From the NCBI GenBank assembly GCA_947496065.1, contig CANMBF010000028.1, forward strand, positions 1 through 32,271: a DNA stretch of 32,271 bases. Reading direction: 5' to 3'. Below are positions 1-7,500 of this stretch, one piece after another; position 1 is the stretch's first letter; each line of letters opens with the position of its first letter. This DNA is from Bacteroidota bacterium (GTDB lineage: Bacteria > Bacteroidota > Bacteroidia > NS11-12g > UBA955). Under the pieces are notes generated by a model. That model searched no databases and was not told the DNA's origin. It saw only the letters and a list, made by a program, of their open reading frames with translations. The position numbers and the translations under genes are program-made.

Positions 1-45
1 TAATCTGTTGTCAAATTCTTCTTGATTCATGACTTGTAATTTCAT
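1..45 (-). CDS. 5' end of a gene downstream of the ECF sigma factor (partial, likely regulator or anti-sigma)
   Basis: On the minus strand an ATG at 45 (in frame with a second ATG at 30) opens a reading frame that runs off the window. The visible peptide reads MKLQVMNQEEFDNRL. The frame overlaps the last ~35 bases of the sigma factor gene, a layout typical of a translationally coupled sigma/anti-sigma pair. Only 15 codons are visible, so the function is not determined; an anti-sigma or membrane regulator is an inference from position alone. Confidence 0.4.
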   Translation of the reverse strand, partial: MKLQVMNQEEFDNRL

Positions 46-571
46 TTTTATATAACTGCCATAAAAGACCGCGCGCCCTTGTTAAAGTGCTGCGTGAGGT
101 GCTCTCTGGCATATTTAATTTTTCTGCAATTTCTTTATGACTGTACCCATCTATTGCATAAAGCATGAGCACAATACTATAATTTTCTGGTATGCGTTTT
201 AGCAACATCAAAACCAACTCTGAATCGAATTTTTCTGGTGCTTCTTCTTTTATTTCCGCCATCTGCCACGTTGTTTCATCAATCGAAACTTGGAGTGCAA
301 GTTTCTTGTTGGCCCTCAACTTATTGATGGCTTCATTGATAAAAATACGGGTCATCCAAGTTTCTAAACTACTTTGAAAACTGAACTTGTCAAGGTTGTT
401 AAACACCTTCACAAACGCATCTTGGAAGGCATCTTCTGCCAACTCCATTTCTTTCAAATATCGTTTACATACAGCCAACATTTTTCCCGAAAAGCGATTG
501 TACAAAGCTTCTTGCGACAATCTGTCGCCCTTTAAACATCCCTCTATCACTTGCTGTTCGGCAAATACCAT
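11..571 (-). CDS. ECF-family RNA polymerase sigma factor (sigma-70 family)
   Basis: A 186-residue protein with the two-domain layout of ECF sigma factors. Region 2 is near residues 20-90, with the core-binding and -10 recognition segment around DAFQDAFVKVFNNL and then TWMTRIFINEAINK. Region 4 lies near residues 120-175, with the helix-turn-helix segment HKEIAEKLNMPESTSRSTL. It would direct RNA polymerase to a small stress or envelope regulon. It resembles the second sigma factor of this window (29503-30045), sharing the YAIDG.xHKEI motif, so the two are paralogues. The ATG at 571 follows a -7 element at 589-596, giving a leader of about a dozen bases. The downstream gene overlaps its 3' end. 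Which genes it controls cannot be read here. Confidence 0.93.
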   Translation of the reverse strand: MVFAEQQVIEGCLKGDRLSQEALYNRFSGKMLAVCKRYLKEMELAEDAFQDAFVKVFNNLDKFSFQSSLETWMTRIFINEAINKLRANKKLALQVSIDETTWQMAEIKEEAPEKFDSELVLMLLKRIPENYSIVLMLYAIDGYSHKEIAEKLNMPESTSRSTLTRARGLLWQLYKNEITSHESRRI

Positions 572-588
572 ACTGATTAATCCTTAGA

Positions 589-596
589 CAAAATTA
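589..596 (-). promoter_or_regulatory. Bacteroidota -7 element for the ECF sigma gene
   Basis: The minus strand reads TAATTTTG, an exact TAnnTTTG match, 17 bases before the ATG at 571. A good -33 TTTG at 19-base spacing is not present, so only the -7 box supports this call. Confidence 0.5.
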
Positions 597-941
597 AGCA
601 TTAAAACGCTGCAATCATTGAGAAATTTTATTAAAAAGAATGCTTTTAACCAGCTTGCCTTTGTAATGGTTATCAACTTTCAAACAATTTCAAAACCAAT
701 TTTGCGTTATAAATACAACGTGTTGATAGCATCAATAATAGACAAAACCACAAGTATAGCCTAATGATTCAATACGCTTTAATTTTAAGATTCTCCCTTT
801 CTTTAAGCAGTCCTTTTTGCCAATCCATGTGATTGGTGAAGAGGTTTTGCTAAGACATACATTTTTTAGCTTTTCAAAGGTACTTTTTATTGAGATGAAA
901 GGCATTGGCCAATTGAGTAGTTAAGAATTCATAAAAAAATG
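597..941. other. Intergenic region between divergent ECF sigma gene and thrS
   Basis: About 345 bases with no convincing reading frame. It is AT-rich and carries the promoters of the two divergent flanking genes at its edges. A short dyad (TTGAT-AGC-ATCAA, 723-735) is present and could be an operator, but it is too short to rule out chance. No T-box-like or other structured leader was seen before thrS; the thrS -7 box lies so close to its start codon that a long leader from that promoter is excluded. Confidence 0.5.
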
Positions 942-949
942 TATCTTTG
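942..949 (+). promoter_or_regulatory. -7 element of the thrS operon promoter
   Basis: TATCTTTG is an exact TAnnTTTG match, 13 bases before the ATG at 963. It lies inside the longer reading frame that begins at 939, which is why the upstream ATG is rejected as a start. A TTG at 913-915 is too far upstream for standard -33 spacing, so the -33 box is unclear. Confidence 0.65.
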
Positions 950-962
950 CGGTCCTTTTTTT

Positions 963-2903
963 ATGTCGGAAATCAAGATTACATTGCCTGATGGCTCAGT
1001 TAAGCATTTTGAAGCTGGAACCTCCGCTTTGCAAGTAGCGCAAAGCATTAGTGAGGGTTTGGCACGCAATATTATTGCAGCAAAAGTGAATGGTAAAGTG
1101 GTAGATGCCACCTTGCCTATACTGACGGATGCTGACTTGGTGCTTTTGAAATGGGAAGACCAAGACGGTAAACGTACCTTCTGGCATTCATCGGCTCACT
1201 TATTGGCCGAGGCTTTAGAGGCCTTGTATCCGGGTGTGAAATTAGGCATAGGTCCTCCAGTAGAAACAGGCTTTTATTACGATGTAGATTTTGGCGATCA
1301 AAAATTTACAAGCGAAGAATTTGGCAAATTGGAAAATAAGATGCTTGAATTGGCAAGAACCAACAGTGCCTATGTGCGCAAAGAAGTATCCAAAGCAGAG
1401 GCCATTCAATATTTTACTGAAAAAGGCGATGAGTATAAATTAGAGTTGATTGAGGATTTAAACGATGGTGAAATTACCTTCTATTCTCAAGGTAATTTTA
1501 CAGATTTATGCCGCGGTCCGCACATTCCAACTACAAGCTTTATAAAGGCCATCAAGATTACAAGTCTTGCAGGTGCTTATTGGAGAGGTAACGAAAAAAA
1601 CAAACAGCTTACTAGAATATACGGTGTCACCTTTCCTAAAAAATCGGAATTGGATGAGTACATGGTGATTCTAGAGGAAGCCAAAAGACGCGATCATAGA
1701 AAAATAGGCAAGGAACTTGAGCTGTTTACATTCTCCGAAAAAGTGGGAATGGGTTTGCCATTGTGGTTGCCTAAGGGCGCTAGATTGCGCGAATCTTTGG
1801 TGCAATTTTTACAAAAAGCCCAAGTGGCTGCAGGCTATCAACCAGTAATTACGCCACATATTGGCAATAAAAATTTATACATCACCTCTGGTCACTACGA
1901 GAAATATGGTGAAGATGCTTTTCAACCCATTAAAACACCGAGAGAAGGTGAGGAGTTCTTCTTAAAACCAATGAACTGTCCGCACCATTGCGAAATATAC
2001 AAGGCGTCTCCTAAATCTTATAAGGACTTGCCTGTGCGTTATGCAGAGTTTGGTACAGTATATAGATATGAGCAGGCAGGTGAATTGCATGGCTTAACCA
2101 GGGTAAGGGGCTTTACACAAGACGATGCGCATTTGTTCGTTCGTCCTGATCAAGTAAAAGAAGAATTTTGTAAAGTGATAGATTTGGTGCTTTATGTATT
2201 TAAATCATTAGACTTTAAAGATTATACAGCACAAATTTCATTGCGCGATCCTAATAATAAAACCAAATACATTGGCTCCGATGAAAATTGGGCATTGGCC
2301 GAAGCAGCGATTATAGAATCTGCCGCTGAAAAAGGCTTGAGTACAGTCATTGAATTAGGCGAGGCTGCGTTTTATGGTCCTAAGTTAGATTTCATGGTAA
2401 AAGATGCCATCGGCAGAAAATGGCAATTGGGAACGATACAAGTAGATTATAATTTGCCTGAGCGTTTTGAGTTGGAATACACTGGAAGCGATAATTTAAA
2501 ACACCGCCCAGTAATGATACACCGTGCACCTTTTGGATCATTAGAAAGATTTGTTGCGGTACTCATCGAACACTGCGCAGGAAATTTCCCATTGTGGCTA
2601 ACACCAGAGCAAGTGATAATCTTGCCGATTAGTGAAAAATATCAAGAATATGCAGAAAATCTTTTGAATGTCCTGAAAAAGCACGATATTCGCGCCCTCA
2701 TTGACGATAGGTCGGAAAAAACTGGCAAGAAAATACGCGATGCTGAATTAAAGAAACTCCCGCTAATGCTAATAGTTGGCGAAAAGGAGCAAGCTGAAAA
2801 TACAGTATCGGTAAGAAAGCAAGGTGGCGAAGATTTAGGTTCAATGAGCGTAGAAAGTTTAGTGAGCTGGATAAACAAGGAAATAGAAACACAATTAAAT
2901 TAA
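963..2903 (+). CDS. thrS: Threonyl-tRNA synthetase
   Basis: A 646-residue class II aminoacyl-tRNA synthetase that charges tRNA-Thr in the cytoplasm. Domains in order: N-terminal TGS domain (about residues 1-60); editing (SAD) domain with HSSAH at 75-79, where the two histidines belong to the deacylation site; class II catalytic core with the zinc ligand in [10 protein letters not shown] (Cys339); and a C-terminal HGTP anticodon-binding domain after [10 protein letters not shown]. Length matches the family. The start at 963 ([11 protein letters not shown]) is chosen over an in-frame ATG at 939 because the -7 promoter element overlaps that upstream codon and TGS domains start as seen here. It is first in an operon with infC, rpmI and rplT; infC starts 7 bases after its stop. 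Confidence 0.97.
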   Translation: MSEIKITLPDGSVKHFEAGTSALQVAQSISEGLARNIIAAKVNGKVVDATLPILTDADLVLLKWEDQDGKRTFWHSSAHLLAEALEALYPGVKLGIGPPVETGFYYDVDFGDQKFTSEEFGKLENKMLELARTNSAYVRKEVSKAEAIQYFTEKGDEYKLELIEDLNDGEITFYSQGNFTDLCRGPHIPTTSFIKAIKITSLAGAYWRGNEKNKQLTRIYGVTFPKKSELDEYMVILEEAKRRDHRKIGKELELFTFSEKVGMGLPLWLPKGARLRESLVQFLQKAQVAAGYQPVITPHIGNKNLYITSGHYEKYGEDAFQPIKTPREGEEFFLKPMNCPHHCEIYKASPKSYKDLPVRYAEFGTVYRYEQAGELHGLTRVRGFTQDDAHLFVRPDQVKEEFCKVIDLVLYVFKSLDFKDYTAQISLRDPNNKTKYIGSDENWALAEAAIIESAAEKGLSTVIELGEAAFYGPKLDFMVKDAIGRKWQLGTIQVDYNLPERFELEYTGSDNLKHRPVMIHRAPFGSLERFVAVLIEHCAGNFPLWLTPEQVIILPISEKYQEYAENLLNVLKKHDIRALIDDRSEKTGKKIRDAELKKLPLMLIVGEKEQAENTVSVRKQGGEDLGSMSVESLVSWINKEIETQLN

Positions 2904-2910
2904 TTAGAGA

Positions 2911-3498
2911 TTGCAAAAAAAACCGTATTCACCAAAGCCTACAAGGCCAAAAACGAACAAGCCAAGAGTCAACAGAGGTAGAAGAGAGGCTTTACACAAA
3001 ATCAATGGGTTCATTACTGCTCAGGAAGTTAGAGTAGTTGGCGAAGGCATTGAGTCGGGTGTTTATTCTATCAGTGAGGCACGCAAAATTGCACAAGCAA
3101 TGGAGCTCGACTTGGTAGAAATCTCGCCAAATGCTGAACCCCCTGTTTGTAAGGTTGTTGATTATAACAAATTCTTATACGAGCAGAAGAAAAAAATGAA
3201 GGAGCTTAAAGCGACTGCCATTGTTAACGAGGTAAAGGAAATAAGATTTGGACCGAATACAGATGAGCATGATGTGGATTTTAAAATCAAACATGCGACG
3301 AAGTTTTTAGGTGAAGGTGCAAAGGTGAGAGCATATGTGTTTTTCAAAGGTAGAACCATTATCTACAAAGAAAGAGGATATGATCTATTGATGAGATTCG
3401 CAAATAAATTGGTGGAAGATGGTATTGCTAAATTAGAGTCACCACCAAAACAAGAAGGAAAGAAAATGATTATTCTCTTAGGTCCCGTAAAGAAATAA
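2911..3498 (+). CDS. infC: Translation initiation factor IF-3
   Basis: A 195-residue IF-3 that binds the 30S subunit, blocks premature 50S joining and proofreads the start codon and initiator tRNA. The N-terminal domain contains NGFITAQEVRVVGEG and the C-terminal domain contains EVKEIRFGPNTDEHD and FFKGRTIIYKERG. A basic N-terminal tail of about 30 residues precedes the conserved core. The start is a TTG at 2911: an in-frame TAG lies at 2905-2907, and no in-frame ATG precedes the conserved N-domain. A non-AUG start on infC is the known basis of IF-3 autoregulation in Enterobacteria (AUU there), so similar control is plausible. It sits between thrS and rpmI in a conserved order. Confidence 0.96.
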   Translation: MQKKPYSPKPTRPKTNKPRVNRGRREALHKINGFITAQEVRVVGEGIESGVYSISEARKIAQAMELDLVEISPNAEPPVCKVVDYNKFLYEQKKKMKELKATAIVNEVKEIRFGPNTDEHDVDFKIKHATKFLGEGAKVRAYVFFKGRTIIYKERGYDLLMRFANKLVEDGIAKLESPPKQEGKKMIILLGPVKK

Positions 3499-3523
3499 TC
3501 GAACTATTAAATAATAAATATAA

Positions 3524-3529
3524 AAGGAG
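3524..3529 (+). promoter_or_regulatory. Shine-Dalgarno sequence of rpmI
   Basis: AAGGAG lies 9 bases before the rpmI ATG. It is notable because most other genes in this window lack a recognisable Shine-Dalgarno sequence, as is usual in Bacteroidota. It suggests strong independent initiation of the ribosomal protein gene within the operon. Confidence 0.6.
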
Positions 3530-3538
3530 CAACAAGTT

Positions 3539-3741
3539 ATGCCAAAAATGAAGACGAATAGCAGTGCTAAAAAAAGAGTTAGCCTCACTGCATCAGGAAA
3601 AATAAAACGTAAAAAAGCGTTTAAAAATCACATCTTAACAAAGAAATCTACCAAACGTAAACGTGGCTTAACCCAAGGTGGTTTAGTAAACGATACGGAT
3701 ATGCCAAACATGAGATTCATGTTGACCATCGGTAAGTAATA
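3539..3741 (+). CDS. rpmI: 50S ribosomal protein L35
   Basis: A 66-residue, strongly basic protein beginning [20 protein letters not shown], the L35 signature. It is full length for the family and lies in the expected place between infC and rplT. It binds 23S rRNA in the large subunit. A clear AAGGAG precedes the ATG, and the TAA ends at 3739. A 92-base gap to rplT is longer than the other gaps in this operon and might hold an L20-responsive site, but no structure could be shown. Confidence 0.96.
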
Positions 3742-3831
3742 TTTTTTAAAACCTTGCCAGGCCTTAAAGATTCTGCCCTTGTAGAACGCCTGTCATAACA
3801 TCAATAACTCAAAAAGTAACAAAGTAAAAAA

Positions 3832-4401
3832 ATGCCTCGTTCAGTTAATCACGTAGCCAGTAAAGCACGTAGAAAAAAAGTTCTCAAAATGGCCAAAGGC
3901 TATTTTGGAAGAAGAAAAAATGTATGGACCGTAGCTAAAAATGCGGTTGAAAAAGCGTTAGGTTATGCCTATCGCGACAGAAAACAAAAGAAAAGAAATA
4001 TCCGCTCTATTTGGATTGTGCGTATCAACGCCGCCGTTAGAGAATTCGATATGTCTTACTCTCAATTCATTGGTAAATGTAACGCTGCTGGTATCACCTT
4101 AAACAGAAAAGCATTGGCCGATTTAGCTTTAAACCACCCAGAAGCTTTTAAAGCCATCGTTATGGAAGTAAAAGATGCAACGCCTGTATCTCGTCCTGAC
4201 AACGAACCAAGAGCTACTAGATTAAGAGAAACCGCTCCTGCTGCTCCTGAAAAAACTAGCAAGCCTAAAGTTGAGAAAGTAGCTGCTCAAGCTGCTCCTA
4301 CTGTAGTTGCCGAAGTAGTTGCCGAAACTGAAGTAGTAGCTGAAGAAAAACCCAAAGCAAAAAAGAAAAAAGCTGAGGATACCGAAAGTACCGAAGCTTA
4401 A
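3832..4401 (+). CDS. rplT: 50S ribosomal protein L20 with long C-terminal extension
   Basis: The first ~114 residues are a complete L20 ([19 protein letters not shown], then [20 protein letters not shown] and [20 protein letters not shown]). L20 binds 23S rRNA early in 50S assembly and often autoregulates its operon. Usual length is ~115-120 residues; this protein has 189. The additional ~75 residues are low-complexity, rich in Ala, Val, Glu, Pro and Lys, with a KAKKKKA patch and an acidic end. The reading frame is uninterrupted and stops just before the operon terminator. The tail is probably disordered; its role is unknown. Confidence 0.96.
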   Translation: MPRSVNHVASKARRKKVLKMAKGYFGRRKNVWTVAKNAVEKALGYAYRDRKQKKRNIRSIWIVRINAAVREFDMSYSQFIGKCNAAGITLNRKALADLALNHPEAFKAIVMEVKDATPVSRPDNEPRATRLRETAPAAPEKTSKPKVEKVAAQAAPTVVAEVVAETEVVAEEKPKAKKKKAEDTESTEA

Positions 4402-4425
4402 TTGCGAATAGCAAAACAATAATTT

Positions 4426-4462
4426 AAAGCCCCGCCCTTTCACAAGGTGCGGGGCTTTTTTT
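4426..4462 (+). terminator. Intrinsic terminator of the thrS-infC-rpmI-rplT operon
   Basis: A GC-rich hairpin with perfect arms AAAGCCCCGC (4426-4435) and GCGGGGCTTT (4449-4458). An inner CCTT/AAGG extends it around a TCAC loop, and a run of T follows. It lies 25 bases after the rplT stop and is one of the clearest terminators in the window. Confidence 0.93.
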
Positions 4463-4565
4463 ATGATATTTAACATAGTTAGAACGCATATTTAGCATTC
4501 CATTGTAATGAATTCATAGGCATATTATTTTATTTATTTCTCAAGTTAAAATTCGCAAAATTTAT

Positions 4566-4573
4566 TAAATTTG
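4566..4573 (+). promoter_or_regulatory. -7 element of the Uma2-family gene
   Basis: TAAATTTG matches TAnnTTTG exactly, 15 bases before the ATG at 4589. No clear -33 box. The AT-rich context makes chance matches possible. Confidence 0.5.
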
Positions 4574-4588
4574 TTTTTAAATTATTGA

Positions 4589-5185
4589 ATGGAAGTCAAT
4601 GAACCCATATTAGATTACAGTTTACTTGATTTAAAAGGAAGCTATACGTATGCGGATTATATGCGCTGGCTGTTCAAAGAACGCGTTGAGTTAATAAAGG
4701 GGAAGGTTGTCAAAATGAGCCCTGCTCCAAATAATACGCATCAAACTTTGTTGTTTAATTTGAGCGGGTTGTTGTACAATCTATTTCACAAACAAATGTG
4801 TAAGGTTTATCCAGCGCCATTCGATGTAATTTTACCGATTCCTTCTGCCAAAAAAGATACAACGGTGGTGCAACCTGATTGTACGATACTATGTGACTTA
4901 ACTAAATTAGATGGCCATGGTTGCAAAGGAGCACCAGATTTAGTAATGGAAATTTTATCGCCAGGGAATTCCAAGCACGATTTGACTACTAAGTTTAAAC
5001 TCTATGAAGAAAGTGGCGTAAAAGAGTATTGGATCATTGATCCGCTAAACAGAACAGTATTTATTTATGCGCTTCGCAACAATCAATACATAGGTTTGCA
5101 GCCATTCACCGAAGGTGCAATTGCAACAAGTGTTTTGTTCGCCGATTTGAGAATTGAAGTGAATGCTATTTTTGAAGGGGTTTAG
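4589..5185 (+). CDS. Uma2 family (DUF820) PD-(D/E)XK nuclease-fold protein
   Basis: A 198-residue protein with the Uma2/DUF820 layout: N-terminal RVELIKGKVVKMSPAP, then VVQPDCTILCDL and the restriction-endonuclease-like core PDLVMEILSPGN with a following lysine in DLTTKFKLYEESGVKEYWIIDP. The PD...E...K residues expected at the active site are present. Members are called putative endonucleases from the fold, but cellular roles are mostly unproven. Length is normal. It has its own promoter, follows the ribosomal operon terminator, and its stop codon abuts the stop of the convergent menE-like gene with no gap. Confidence 0.88.
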   Translation: MEVNEPILDYSLLDLKGSYTYADYMRWLFKERVELIKGKVVKMSPAPNNTHQTLLFNLSGLLYNLFHKQMCKVYPAPFDVILPIPSAKKDTTVVQPDCTILCDLTKLDGHGCKGAPDLVMEILSPGNSKHDLTTKFKLYEESGVKEYWIIDPLNRTVFIYALRNNQYIGLQPFTEGAIATSVLFADLRIEVNAIFEGV

Positions 5186-6148
5186 TTAAACTCTCACAAT
5201 CTTATCACTCGCGTTTCTTTCAAATTTATCAATCACTTTGATGGCCTTCGGTATGGCATATGGGTTAATGGTCTTCAAGAATGCTAAATCCTCTAAATTG
5301 TATTCAAAGTTTTGTTCCGCTATTAAAATTATTTTGTTGCCCAAGGCTTCATCTTTTTCACTCGAAATAATAAAGGCATGTTTGGGTTTTAATTTTTCTC
5401 TTATGTCTTTTTCTATAACCTCAGGTTGAATTTTTACACCGCCTGTATTAATCATGAAATCTGCACGACCAGTGACTTTGAAGCTGCCATCGGTATTTCG
5501 ATCAATGTTATCTGTAGATGTTAATTCAATGCCATTCAATGGTAATTTAATCTGTGCACAACCAGCTTCATTCACCGTTATTTCCACATCGTCGAATGGC
5601 TTAAAGTAAGCAGAGGCGTTGGGGCCATTGATTGCTCTTAACGCAATATGCGAATAGGTTTCGGTCATGCCATAACTGTGGTAAAAACAGGTATTGTTAA
5701 ACTCACTTTTTAACAATTGTGCTTCGAGTATTTCGGATAATTCGCCACCACCAATAATCACCGTACGTGTGTTTTTTAGATGCGCTTTGCTCTCGGAATT
5801 TTCTAGTACTTGGTACAATTGATAAGGCGTAAGTGAAACAATAGTCGCCCTCCTTTCAACTAAAAATGGATTCGCAATGGGTTCAATAATTTCAATTGGG
5901 AGTTGCCATTCGACTGCACGCACCAACATCATTAATCCGCCAATTTTAGTGCAAGGCAAGCAACATAAAATGCTATCCTCTTTAGTAGGATGTATTACAC
6001 TCGCAGTATTCGCTGCACTCCATTGCATGACTGTTTTGTCTAATACAATTGTTTTTGGAACACCTGTACTTCCTGAGGTTTGTATAGTAAAGGAGGAAAC
6101 CCCTTGTTGCCATTCATCTATAAATTGATTGGCGATTTCATCGTTCAT
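5186..6148 (-). CDS. menE: AMP-binding acyl-CoA ligase, probable o-succinylbenzoate-CoA ligase
   Basis: A 320-residue adenylate-forming enzyme. It shows the phosphate-binding motif TSGSTGVPK (residues 24-32), the A5 motif YGMTET, the hinge/A8 motif GRADFMINTGGVKI, and a C-terminal catalytic lysine in NASDKIVRV (Lys316). It is much shorter than typical fatty acyl-CoA ligases; Bacteroidota MenE proteins are similarly compact, which favours o-succinylbenzoate activation in menaquinone synthesis. No other men gene is in the window, so substrate assignment rests on length and motif style. Its ATG directly abuts the stop of the upstream aminotransferase (TAAATG), so the two are co-transcribed and probably coupled. 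Confidence 0.75.
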   Translation of the reverse strand: MNDEIANQFIDEWQQGVSSFTIQTSGSTGVPKTIVLDKTVMQWSAANTASVIHPTKEDSILCCLPCTKIGGLMMLVRAVEWQLPIEIIEPIANPFLVERRATIVSLTPYQLYQVLENSESKAHLKNTRTVIIGGGELSEILEAQLLKSEFNNTCFYHSYGMTETYSHIALRAINGPNASAYFKPFDDVEITVNEAGCAQIKLPLNGIELTSTDNIDRNTDGSFKVTGRADFMINTGGVKIQPEVIEKDIREKLKPKHAFIISSEKDEALGNKIILIAEQNFEYNLEDLAFLKTINPYAIPKAIKVIDKFERNASDKIVRV

Positions 6149-7417
6149 TTATAGCTTTATAAATTTATCAACTGCAGTCAGAAATGTATCTATCTCTTCT
6201 TGGTTGTTATAAATATGGGTCGAAATTCTTAGGCAATTGATATTGTTTTCGGCCACATAACGTGTGGTTATTTTATAATCCGAACAGTGTGCATATAATT
6301 TTGACATCTCTTTATCCTTTATTTTAAAGGATACCTGTGCCCCGCGAGAAATCGATTCTACAGGGGTTAACATCTCAATTTGATCGCTTAATTGAATCAA
6401 GTGTTCTTGTAAATAGGTGGCCAAAGAACGCACGCGTTTTTCAATTAATTCTCTGCCAATTTGGTTCTGAAATTCTATTGCTTTGGTAATTCCTTTAAAC
6501 AAGGAAAAATTTTGTGTGCCATAATAATAGCGGTGTCCAGTTTCTGCATAGCCTTTGATGGCTGGAGGATTGCTCAGCATGTCCCAACCCGTATCGAATC
6601 CACCACCACCATAGTAGGCTTGTACTTCGTTGCGTTTGCTTTCGGCTACATATAAAAAGCCAGTGCCTTTTGGTCCGCACATCCATTTATGGCAACAGCC
6701 AACATATACATCACATCCAATATCTTTCAAATCGATTACTAACATGCCGGGAGGATGTGCCCCATCAATAATACTCCAGATGGAACGTTCTTTGGCTAAG
6801 GTGCAAATTTCTTTAACGGGTAAAATTTGTCCAATGGTGCAAGGAATATGAGGGACACTGATGACTTTCGTTTTTTTAGTAATTAGGTTTTTAACGTTGT
6901 TCAAAGTTTCATCGGCCGTTTTTCCCAACTGTATTACTTTAATCACAATGCCGTGCAATTTGGCTCTGTTCAGCCAAGGAAGGGCATGACCAACGTGCTC
7001 GTGACCAGTCATAATCACTTCGTCGCCTTTTACTAAATTTAAACCCCAACAAGCAATATTGATGCCTTCGGTAACATTGCGGGTTAAACTCAATTCTGTA
7101 TCCTTGACGTTTAAAAATTTACCCAGGGCTTTCAATGCAGCATCTTCGTGACCGCCATATCTGCCAAAGGTATCAACTTCTAGCATGTCTTGTTGCACTT
7201 CGTGAATAACACTGAAAGGAGAAGGCCCCATGGTTCCATTGTTTAAAAAGATTTTTTCCTTGCTTAACGGGAATTGAGCTCTAATCAATTTCCAATAAGC
7301 TTCATCATCGGTGTTAACAGCGGGAAGTTGGGGTGCTCCAACGCTCGCATTGGCAGTAAATGCAACTGCTCCGGCGAGTAATGCACCTTGTTTTAAAAAG
7401 TCTCTTCTGTTGGCCAT
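6149..7417 (-). CDS. Tat-exported class V aminotransferase (PLP-dependent, CefD/NifS-like fold)
   Basis: A 422-residue fold-type I PLP enzyme. The N-terminus has a twin-arginine signal (RRDFLK, then a hydrophobic segment to about residue 27), so export of a folded, cofactor-loaded protein to the periplasm is expected. PLP residues are visible: Asp218 and His221 in IIDGAHPPG, and Lys244 in CCHKWMCGPKGTG. The family includes isopenicillin-N epimerase-like and cysteine desulfurase-like enzymes; the substrate here is unknown. It is the first gene of a two-gene operon with the menE-like ligase. A near -7 box (TAGTTTG, one base short) lies just upstream. Confidence 0.87.
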   Translation of the reverse strand: MANRRDFLKQGALLAGAVAFTANASVGAPQLPAVNTDDEAYWKLIRAQFPLSKEKIFLNNGTMGPSPFSVIHEVQQDMLEVDTFGRYGGHEDAALKALGKFLNVKDTELSLTRNVTEGINIACWGLNLVKGDEVIMTGHEHVGHALPWLNRAKLHGIVIKVIQLGKTADETLNNVKNLITKKTKVISVPHIPCTIGQILPVKEICTLAKERSIWSIIDGAHPPGMLVIDLKDIGCDVYVGCCHKWMCGPKGTGFLYVAESKRNEVQAYYGGGGFDTGWDMLSNPPAIKGYAETGHRYYYGTQNFSLFKGITKAIEFQNQIGRELIEKRVRSLATYLQEHLIQLSDQIEMLTPVESISRGAQVSFKIKDKEMSKLYAHCSDYKITTRYVAENNINCLRISTHIYNNQEEIDTFLTAVDKFIKL

Positions 7418-7500
7418 AATGTGGCCAAACTACAGAAAAAAGACGGCAATGCAAAATGATTGTTTTTACAATTTGACTTTAAAAGAAAACTTTTCGTTAA

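Noticed and set aside
597-941. T-box or threonine attenuator before thrS
   Set aside because: No specifier loop, anti-terminator or terminator seen, and the promoter lies right at the start codon, leaving no leader.
939-962. Longer thrS start (ATG at 939)
   Set aside because: The -7 promoter box at 942-949 overlaps it, and TGS domains of the family begin at the ATG at 963.
3742-3831. Possible L20-binding autoregulatory leader before rplT
   Set aside because: The gap is longer than usual, but I could not find a clear pseudoknot or a mimic of the 23S L20 site by eye.
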